Below are positions 1-4,747 of a DNA stretch of 7,179 nt, one piece after another. How positions within the stretch are numbered: the first letter of the stretch is position 1; each line of letters opens with the position of its first letter. Position numbers and translations under genes: made by a program. The notes below the pieces were generated by a model. That model was not told where the DNA came from. It saw only the letters and a program-made list of their open reading frames with translations, and did not search any database. The DNA lies in contig SCUG01000441.1 of the NCBI GenBank assembly GCA_004297645.1, positions 1-7,179 on the forward strand. Reading direction: 5' to 3'. The stretch comes from Saprospiraceae bacterium (GTDB lineage Bacteria; Bacteroidota; Bacteroidia; Chitinophagales; Saprospiraceae).

Positions 1-13
1 GCTCTTCCGATCT
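1..13. other. Illumina adapter remnant (not biological)
   Basis: The first 13 bases are GCTCTTCCGATCT, the 3' end shared by standard Illumina TruSeq adapters (reverse complement AGATCGGAAGAGC). The antiporter reading frame on the minus strand is sensible up to base 15 and then runs into this sequence. This means an untrimmed read end became the contig edge. It should be masked before any homology search and it does not extend the gene. Confidence 0.95.
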
Positions 14-326
14 CAATGATGTGGTTGTTCAATCCGAACAAAGCTGAGATTGTCCCGAAGGTTAAGCCGGTTCCCATAAGTAAGGTAGTGTAATGCCCTT
101 CCTTGCTTCTCATGCTGAACACACGGGAAGAGGGGAAAACGCCAATGTATTTCGAGCCTATTTTGATGAGAAGCAAAACTGTGATGATCCCTATCGCCTG
201 CCACACCGCAGGAAGCGAAACATACAATCCGGCTTTGATGAAATAAAACGGCGTGAAAACGGCAAATGCAATGCTCTGCATCCGGTACACCAAAGTTTTG
301 TCGCGGACAAACACGCCCGCCACCAC
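14..326 (-). CDS. Kef-type cation:proton antiporter, C-terminal part (out of frame with the N-terminal part, truncated at the contig end)
   Basis: After the premature stop of the upstream fragment, the minus strand continues in another frame without a stop from base 326 to 15, about 104 codons. It begins VVAGVFVRDKTLVYRMQS and continues with AFAVFTPFYFIKAGLYVSL, which is typical of the later helices of CPA2/Kef antiporters, including the F-x2-FFI-x-AG type helix. A later part reads LLMGTGLTFGTISALFGL, also membrane-like. It joins the first fragment smoothly: AYLIG followed by (L)VVAGVFVRD restores a normal Kef sequence if one base is added. The end is lost at the adapter-contaminated contig edge, so any C-terminal domain is unknown. 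It has no start of its own and is best read as the second half of the gene at 326-1054. Confidence 0.8.
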
Positions 327-1054
327 TAGCCGATCAAGTAAGCGGGCAGCACCGCTTCGCTCTTGGCAGTGGTTGAAAGGCCGCCGAGAAAAAATAAAAT
401 GAAAAGGATAAATTTCACTTCCGGTTCGCTCACCTGCGTGGTCCCCATCTGCTTGATGATAAATTGCGTCCATCGGGGCATGTACCACAAAACGATTGGC
501 AGCACGGCAATGAATACCAGCATGTACCAGTTGAAATTGGCAAACAAAACCCCGAGAGCGAGCACGGTGCCGAAATCAGTAATGAAGCAGGCGGCAAGGA
601 TCATTTTCCCCAGTGCGGTATTGCTCCTCCCGCCTTCAATCATGACCGCATACACAACAGCTACCGAGGTGGTTGAGAGAGCAATGCCTGCAATCTGTGA
701 TTGCTGCATAGTCCAGCCCAAGGCAAACTGTGCAAACAGCCACACGCTGATGAAAGGAATAAAAAAAGAAAGGACGCCGATGGTCAAAGCAGGCCTGATA
801 TGCGCCCGCAAGGATGTGGGGTCTATTTCCGCACCTGCCAGAAAGGTGATGACGCCGCTTCCGAGCATGGCCAGAAAATTTATCCAGTCGGTGGTGGCGT
901 GGATGCCGAGAAAATTCCCGGCAACGATGCCGGTGAAAATTTCGATGAGCGCCACGGCAATTTTCAGGCGGATGGAAATAACGCTTGCTATGAGCGCAAG
1001 CCCCATCCATAATGCAGCGACAAACCAGATGTTATGGGCGATTCCTTCGGGCAT
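326..1054 (-). CDS. Kef-type (CPA2) cation:proton antiporter, N-terminal part, ended early by a frameshift
   Basis: This is the third gene of the fluoride operon. Its 242 residues are almost entirely hydrophobic helices. Family signatures visible are FLAGAEIDP (residues 71-79), GIALSTTSVAVVY (123-135), and AACFITDFGTV (154-164), which includes an Asp in the position expected for the ion-binding helix. The predicted role is electroneutral or electrogenic exchange of a monovalent cation for protons across the inner membrane. Na+/H+-type antiporters are among the genes reported downstream of fluoride riboswitches, so a role in coping with fluoride or acid stress is inferred. It starts at the ATG 4 bases after the DUF190 stop. 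The frame hits TAG at 328-326, far short of the ~380-400 residues of a Kef membrane domain. The protein continues in another frame at once, so a single-base deletion (GGCCTAG read as GGCTAG) is the simplest cause. A sequencing error near the contig end is as likely as a real mutation. Confidence 0.85.
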   Translation of the reverse strand: MPEGIAHNIWFVAALWMGLALIASVISIRLKIAVALIEIFTGIVAGNFLGIHATTDWINFLAMLGSGVITFLAGAEIDPTSLRAHIRPALTIGVLSFFIPFISVWLFAQFALGWTMQQSQIAGIALSTTSVAVVYAVMIEGGRSNTALGKMILAACFITDFGTVLALGVLFANFNWYMLVFIAVLPIVLWYMPRWTQFIIKQMGTTQVSEPEVKFILFILFFLGGLSTTAKSEAVLPAYLIG

Positions 1055-1058
1055 CGTG

Positions 1059-1409
1059 CTAATGTTTTTTTGATTTGTAACGAATGACTTCCGCTTTCTC
1101 GATGGTGATCAAAGCTCCGCAATCGGCGGCTTCAATCAGCGCATTGGCTACCTCCAGGAATCGTTCGATCTTTTCGGCACGGTCAACAATCTCCACAATA
1201 ATGGGGAGGTCATGCGAAAGGTCGAGCAGCTTGGCCGTGTGGATCCGGCTGCTCGCGCCATAAGCGAGAATTCCTCTGAGGACGGTAGCCCCGGCAATGC
1301 CTTGCTTCTTGGCCGCAAAAACAAGGGCTTCATACAAAGGCGTGTGGTGTGACTTATCGAGTTCTCCGATGAAGATGCGCAGCAGTTTTGAATCGCGGTC
1401 GAGTTCCAT
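1059..1409 (-). CDS. DUF190 family protein, partner of CrcB
   Basis: This 116-residue soluble protein has the DUF190 signatures LRIFIGE (10-16), PLYEALV (24-30), GATVLRGILAYG (40-51) and LSHDLPIIVEIVD (64-76). The family has a PII-like alpha/beta fold and is commonly encoded next to crcB. Its biochemical role is not established, and a regulatory or ligand-sensing job for the neighbouring transporters is only an inference. The length is normal for the family. The ATG lies 2 bases after the crcB stop and its own stop is 4 bases before the antiporter start, so the three genes form one tightly packed operon under the fluoride riboswitch. No transmembrane segment or signal peptide is seen. The family assignment is firm; the function is not. 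Confidence 0.92.
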   Translation of the reverse strand: MELDRDSKLLRIFIGELDKSHHTPLYEALVFAAKKQGIAGATVLRGILAYGASSRIHTAKLLDLSHDLPIIVEIVDRAEKIERFLEVANALIEAADCGALITIEKAEVIRYKSKKH

Positions 1410-1411
1410 GA

Positions 1412-1804
1412 TTAAATTGATTTAATGATTACCATTCCAAAATAAGTTGCCGCAAAACCCAGGATGACGCTGGCAGCAATGTTCATGGAAAGGTTGAAAA
1501 ATTCACCGCCCTCGGCCAGCTTGATGCTTTCATAAGAAAAAGTGGAGAAAGTAGTGAACCCCCCGCAGAACCCGGTGGCAAGAAATAACCGCCATTCGGG
1601 GGTTAGAATATTCCCCCGGTCGAACAGCGCGTAAATGACCCCAATGAAAAAACAACCGGCAAGATTTACGGCAAAGGTGCCATAAGGGAAGGCAGAGGAA
1701 ATAAAATTGTTGACGAAATTGGACAATAGATAGCGGCCAATACTGCCGGTGAACCCGCCTATTCCTATAATGATTAAACTCCTGAACATATAAACAATGG
1801 TCAT
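1412..1804 (-). CDS. crcB: Fluoride ion channel CrcB/FluC
   Basis: CrcB/FluC forms dual-topology dimers in the inner membrane that let fluoride leak out of the cell, preventing inhibition of enolase and pyrophosphatase. The 130 residues contain the family landmarks in order: GGFTGSIGRY (16-25), FPYGTFAVNLAG (39-50) with the conserved Asn47, and GFCGGFTTFSTFS (78-90), the broken third helix that carries the phenylalanines of the fluoride pathway and the central Na+ site. Four hydrophobic helices are apparent and the length is typical. The annotated ATG lies 6 bases after the riboswitch 3' end; a second ATG at residue 6 would also give a complete protein and leave more leader. No Shine-Dalgarno sequence is visible, as is usual for Bacteroidota. 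It is first in the operon crcB-DUF190-antiporter. Confidence 0.96.
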   Translation of the reverse strand: MTIVYMFRSLIIIGIGGFTGSIGRYLLSNFVNNFISSAFPYGTFAVNLAGCFFIGVIYALFDRGNILTPEWRLFLATGFCGGFTTFSTFSYESIKLAEGGEFFNLSMNIAASVILGFAATYFGMVIIKSI

Positions 1805-1810
1805 TTACAA

Positions 1811-1872
1811 GTGCAGGAGTCATCAGCGTTGCCAAATTTTTTGGCTGCGGTTAAAGGCGGATTCCATCGCCG
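1811..1872 (-). ncRNA. Fluoride riboswitch (crcB motif)
   Basis: The minus strand reads GGCGATGGAATCCGCC (1871-1856), then TTTAACCGC, then a hairpin GCCAAA-AAA-TTTGGC (1845-1831), then GCTGATGACTCCTGC (1827-1813). These are the conserved parts of the crcB-motif aptamer in the right order: the GGCG/CGCC stem enclosing GATGG, the AACCGC joining strand, a variable hairpin, and the 3' GCTGATGACTCCT strand. GGA in the first loop can pair with TCC in the 3' strand to form the pseudoknot. The aptamer ends only 6 bases before the crcB ATG. No hairpin plus U-run follows, so control of translation initiation is more likely than transcription termination (inference). It would turn on crcB and the genes behind it when fluoride is bound. 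Confidence 0.92.
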
Positions 1873-2273
1873 TAGAAGGAGCAAAGGTAAAAGGCCTCAA
1901 CCAATTTATTGCTGTTCATTTCAGCAAATATGGAACTCCAAGTCATTGACGGCGCATAAAAGCTAAGCACTTTGCAGAAGTGAAACTCGGTCGGGTGAGC
2001 GGCAAGGAAATTGTGCATTTCAATGACTGACGACTCCAGTTCCATGAACTCGACGACGGGCTTGCGGGAATTGGCATCGTCCTCGTGGCTGAAGCACTTC
2101 CGCATGAGGTCGGAGTATTTCCCCCAATCCTGTTGGAGGACGTTGCCCAATGTGTCCGCTTCTGTTTCGCAGAGGATGCCGGAGCCGCCGTTGCCGGCGA
2201 GGTGCTGGCGGAACATGGCGGCGTGGTGTTGGCGGGGATGAACAACAGATTGACGGGTGGCTTTTGGGTTCAT
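1851..2273 (-). CDS. Hypothetical protein (140 aa), 3' end overlapping promoter and riboswitch
   Basis: I do not recognise a family. The reading frame is clearly coding for its first two thirds: third codon positions are dominated by C and G (for example CAC CTC GCC GGC AAC GGC GGC TCC) and the region is richer in GC than its neighbours. The product is soluble-looking, with several His and Glu/Asp residues (HHAAMFRQH near the N-terminus and SHEDDAN in the middle). The start overlaps the stop of the 79-codon gene as ATGA, indicating translational coupling. From about codon 102 the codon bias fades, and the last ~14 codons run through the fluoride promoter and the first stem of the riboswitch, with the TAA lying in the aptamer. 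The true C-terminus may have been lost or replaced when the fluoride operon came to lie here. A truncated gene is a reasonable alternative to an intact one. Confidence 0.6.
   Translation of the reverse strand: MNPKATRQSVVHPRQHHAAMFRQHLAGNGGSGILCETEADTLGNVLQQDWGKYSDLMRKCFSHEDDANSRKPVVEFMELESSVIEMHNFLAAHPTEFHFCKVLSFYAPSMTWSSIFAEMNSNKLVEAFYLCSFYGDGIRL
1882..1889 (-). promoter_or_regulatory. Bacteroidota -7 box (TACCTTTG) of the fluoride operon
   Basis: TACCTTTG on the minus strand is an exact match to the Bacteroidota -7 consensus TAnnTTTG. A start site about 7-10 bases downstream would fall at roughly 1873-1876, just before the first base pair of the fluoride aptamer, which is where it should be. 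A convincing -33 TTG box at the usual distance is not seen. The box lies inside the 3' end of the upstream 140-codon reading frame. Confidence 0.65.
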
Positions 2274-2509
2274 TTCAGGTGCTGGGTTAGCTCGATGAGG
2301 GTTTTGATGAAGGGAATGTTTTCAGGTGAGGTTTTGGCGATAAGCACAACTATTAGAAACATTAACAGCCGATACATTAATTTTAGAAGTAACCGCTGGG
2401 TTTCAGGGTCGGTCAGCTTGCCTTTGATAATTAGCAGGTTGAAGGAGATGAAGTTTTCAGGGGAATTAGTTTCGGACTTATTTGATTTGATTTTTTTCGG
2501 TAAACTCAT
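2270..2509 (-). CDS. Small hypothetical protein (79 aa), possible single membrane segment
   Basis: The family is not recognised. The product is rich in lysine at the N-terminus (MSLPKKIKSNKS) and has one strongly hydrophobic run, LLMFLIVVLIA, at about residues 48-58. That run is short for a transmembrane helix but could be one together with its flanks. SPEN occurs twice (17-20 and 61-64). Codon choice looks like a real gene, with many C-ending codons in the second half. The stop overlaps the ATG of the following 140-codon gene (ATGA), so the two are probably translated as a pair. It lies 69 bases downstream of the 437-codon gene on the same strand and could be transcribed with it. The start is the first ATG and no ribosome binding site is visible. 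Confidence 0.6.
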   Translation of the reverse strand: MSLPKKIKSNKSETNSPENFISFNLLIIKGKLTDPETQRLLLKLMYRLLMFLIVVLIAKTSPENIPFIKTLIELTQHLK

Positions 2510-2560
2510 TGCCGTTAATTTTTATGAATTAATGCACAAGAATACCGGCACCCAATTGGT

Positions 2561-2580
2561 GTAACTGGTTGTAACTGGTT
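2561..2580. repeat. Two tandem copies of GTAACTGGTT
   Basis: The decamer GTAACTGGTT occurs twice head to tail. It overlaps the stop codon of the 437-codon gene by two bases, and is followed by a partial third copy (ACTGATT). It sits between two minus-strand genes. No function can be assigned; it could be a slippage product or a small protein-binding site. Confidence 0.6.
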
Positions 2581-3892
2581 ACTGATTGTCCCTCCTTGCT
2601 ATTTTCAGTTCTTCCTCTGCAATGGTTTTAGCAGTAGGATAGTTGTCCAAAAAGCTAATGACAACTTCCAAATTCTTGACAGTGTATTTGCCTTTTGTAG
2701 TTCGCTGGCTCGGGGTATTTAGCTTGTTGAACCAATCGTAGATTTTCTGCCCGCTCGTTGGGGCTGTAAAACCATATTTTTCAGCTATGGAATTTCGGCT
2801 GGCGACGGTGATGGGTTGTTCAATATTGGCTTGTAAGAGGTAGCGGTAAAGGAGGGCGATTTGGGGTTGGGTTGGCTTGTTTGATTCTGCGATTTGCGGC
2901 TGTTCTTTGGTTGTGTTTGACAACTGTGGAACTTTATTGAATAAGGGTTCTATTTCATCGAAATAGGCTTTTTCATTAACCAGCCAGGTTTCCAATAATT
3001 GGCGATAGTTTTTTTCCCCTTCCGTGAAATTCCCGACTAAACGGGATTGCTTTAAGCGGTGGCTTTCTCTGGCAAGCTGATACTTGTATTCGTTGGCATT
3101 CGAGATTGACCCAGCTTCAATAAGGGCAGTTGTGTCAATCTCGTCTAAAATCTGTTTTGTCAAGGTTAGAAGGACTTCTATCAATTCAGTTTGGGTTCGT
3201 GTACTTGATTTTGACATTCCAGTGTAGGGATTGAACACAGTATCGTAAAGAAACAAGTTCATTGGAATTTTCCCTTTATGCTTTGCTTTCAATCCCATGA
3301 AGAAGTCCAAGTCTGGAAAAGTCGCCAGCCATTTTTGAAAGGTCTGATAGAGTAAATTTAAATCAGTATCCTCCTTTGTGTTCTTGGGTGGATTTTCCTC
3401 CCTGTTTAAGTGGTCAATCAGTTTTTGGCGTTTTTCATCTGGAAATACCCAATCAATAGGCTTTTCATGTTCGATAAAATGCCGCAAGAATTGCAAATAT
3501 TTACTTGCACCTACTTCTGGGCTTCCAAAACTCCAACAAATATTGGCGTCTATGTAAGCTGTTATATCCTCAAACCAATTTTGGGCATCAATCCTTTTTG
3601 AAACATGGTATTGTGTATAGGCAAGTTGAGTCACTACTTTGGTGGCGATATCCTTAAAATATTCTTTCTGGAACCAAGTTCTTTTTGACATTTCCCTATG
3701 CTTATCACAGCAATCTGGAAATTTGTTTTCGTACCAATCTTGAGTTAATCGCACGACTGATTGGTGAAAATCACAGCAATTCGGAAAGTTTTCAGGTGCT
3801 TCATATCCTTCGATAACATGGATTGGATAAGGTTGTAGCCAACAGCCATCGAAAGGAAGTTCAAAAAATGGAAAATCTTGTTCTTGGTTCAT
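2579..3892 (-). CDS. Uncharacterised Bacteroidota protein with two CCxxH motifs (437 aa)
   Basis: This is a long, clearly coding, AT-richer gene of unknown function. Near the N-terminus a motif occurs twice: FPNCCDFH (36-43) and FPDCCDKH (58-65), 22 residues apart. The paired CCxxH arrangement could bind a metal ion such as zinc, but this is inferred from the residues alone. The middle is hydrophilic and helical with no membrane segment or signal peptide. The last 95 residues (343-437) start PQIALLYRYLLQ and include NSIAEKYGF, then SGQKIYDWFNKL, then a Lys/Glu-rich helix. I recall this C-terminal style from uncharacterised Bacteroidota proteins, often near mobile DNA, but cannot name a family. 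It lies just downstream of the duplicated mnmE end, so it may have arrived with, or lie beside, an integrated element. The ATG chosen is the first in frame. Confidence 0.75.
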   Translation of the reverse strand: MNQEQDFPFFELPFDGCWLQPYPIHVIEGYEAPENFPNCCDFHQSVVRLTQDWYENKFPDCCDKHREMSKRTWFQKEYFKDIATKVVTQLAYTQYHVSKRIDAQNWFEDITAYIDANICWSFGSPEVGASKYLQFLRHFIEHEKPIDWVFPDEKRQKLIDHLNREENPPKNTKEDTDLNLLYQTFQKWLATFPDLDFFMGLKAKHKGKIPMNLFLYDTVFNPYTGMSKSSTRTQTELIEVLLTLTKQILDEIDTTALIEAGSISNANEYKYQLARESHRLKQSRLVGNFTEGEKNYRQLLETWLVNEKAYFDEIEPLFNKVPQLSNTTKEQPQIAESNKPTQPQIALLYRYLLQANIEQPITVASRNSIAEKYGFTAPTSGQKIYDWFNKLNTPSQRTTKGKYTVKNLEVVISFLDNYPTAKTIAEEELKIARRDNQ

Positions 3893-3922
3893 ACTTTCAA
3901 TATTGGTTACTGTTCAATTCGT

Positions 3923-4045
3923 TTGGTCAATGATTTTGCAAGGATCTGTGTCGTTTTCAAATTCCTCCCAATCACTTCCCGATGCAAAACTTGCTGAAAA
4001 TATTCCCCAGCAAATCCTCCACCCCACCTCGACGGTAATCTTCAG
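3923..4045 (-). pseudogene. Second, detached copy of the mnmE 3' end and its downstream flank (att-like repeat)
   Basis: Bases 3974-4023 match the last 50 bases of the real mnmE (4698-4747) with one mismatch. On the minus strand they encode the MnmE C-terminus GVEDLLGNIFSKFCIGK followed by TGA instead of TAA. Weaker similarity extends about 50 bases past the stop (3923-3973 versus 4646-4697, roughly three quarters identical) and about 20 bases further into mnmE. One G is missing in the G-run at about 4024, so the copy goes out of frame with the rest of MnmE. It cannot encode a working protein. It is best explained as one end of an insertion that used the mnmE 3' end as its target, or as a local duplication. 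Confidence 0.9.
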
Positions 4046-4063
4046 GTGACCGGCTGTCTTGCC

Positions 4064-4585
4064 TTACTCGCCTTTTTGCTGAAAACCTATCCTTTTCCTG
4101 TTTTCTTGGACGGTTCGTTTTTCCTTGTCATTTAGCAGCAAGTCGAGAACTTCCCACACGTCGTCAAATTCCAGGTCATGTTTGCTTTCCAGTTCGGCGA
4201 TTTTTTGGGCTAATTCTTTGTAGGTCAGGGCGAATTGGCGAAGCATGACAAAGGCCCGCATAATGCTGACATTTACCAGCACGGCTTTTTCACTTCTTAG
4301 CACACTGGAAAGCATTGCAACTCCCTGTTCCGTAAAAGCGTAGGGCAAATACTTGGGGTATTTCCCTCGTCCAGTTTCTAAGGTGCTAAAATTGCACCTT
4401 AGAGCATCCCACTCGCTTTTGGTAAGTTCCAACATAAAGTCAGGCGGGAAACGGTTTATATTGTGCTTAACTGCCCGCTTTAGATACTTCGTTTCAGTTT
4501 CGTACAATTCGGCAAGGTCAAAGTCAAGCATGACTTTCTGCCCTCTGATTTCATGGATTTTGTTTTGAATGATTTGCAGTTCCAT
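4064..4585 (-). CDS. ORF6N-domain protein
   Basis: The 173-residue product matches the ORF6N domain found in phage-derived and mobile-element regulators: IRGQKVMLDFDLAELY (13-28), KYLKRAVKHNINRFPPDFML (33-52), PYAFTEQGVAMLSSVLRSEK (81-100) and VSIMRAFVMLRQ (106-117). The domain is thought to bind DNA and often sits N-terminal to other modules. Here only a short helical, charged tail follows (LAQKIAELESKH), a likely coiled coil. The exact role is unknown; such genes are scattered widely in Bacteroidota genomes as part of the mobile gene pool. It is the only gene between the real mnmE end and its duplicate, so it is the apparent cargo of whatever created the duplication. No promoter box could be recognised in front of it. 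Confidence 0.88.
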   Translation of the reverse strand: MELQIIQNKIHEIRGQKVMLDFDLAELYETETKYLKRAVKHNINRFPPDFMLELTKSEWDALRCNFSTLETGRGKYPKYLPYAFTEQGVAMLSSVLRSEKAVLVNVSIMRAFVMLRQFALTYKELAQKIAELESKHDLEFDDVWEVLDLLLNDKEKRTVQENRKRIGFQQKGE

Positions 4586-4645
4586 TGTAAGTATGCTTAG
4601 TCAATCATTAAGGCCGTTCATCTTATTGCTTGCCGCCGTTTTCCG

Positions 4646-4747
4646 TTGGTCAATCGCTTTGGCGTAAATCTGCGTCGTTTTCAGCTTCCTCCAAATTACT
4701 TCCCGATACAAAACTTGCTGAAAATATTCCCCAGCAAATCCTCCACC
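4646..4747. repeat. mnmE-proximal copy of the direct repeat (candidate attachment site)
   Basis: This block contains the last ~50 bases of the intact mnmE plus ~50 bases downstream, and is repeated in the same orientation at 3923-4023. The final 18 bases of mnmE here read TTTTGTATCGGGAAGTAA (minus strand, 4713-4696). Elsewhere this site, encoding the universal FCIGK end of MnmE, is the target of SGI1-type genomic islands. No integrase gene lies between the two copies. Confidence 0.75.

Noticed and set aside
320..335. Programmed ribosomal frameshift in the antiporter
   Set aside because: There is no slippery heptamer or stimulating structure at the break, and antiporters are not known to use one; a one-base deletion is simpler.
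363..1073. Long plus-strand open frame of 236 codons opposite the antiporter gene
   Set aside because: It is antisense to a clear membrane transporter, its translation has no recognisable family or sensible composition, and the minus-strand frame matches Kef antiporters.
1951..2273. Hemerythrin-like domain in the 140-codon protein, based on HH and HEDD motifs
   Set aside because: The spacing of His and Glu/Asp residues does not follow the hemerythrin pattern convincingly, so no function is assigned.
2085..2564. Plus-strand open frame of 159 codons opposite the 79- and 140-codon genes
   Set aside because: It spans both minus-strand genes and the gap before them. The C/G third-position bias belongs to the minus-strand frame, so this is a mirror of GC-rich coding DNA.
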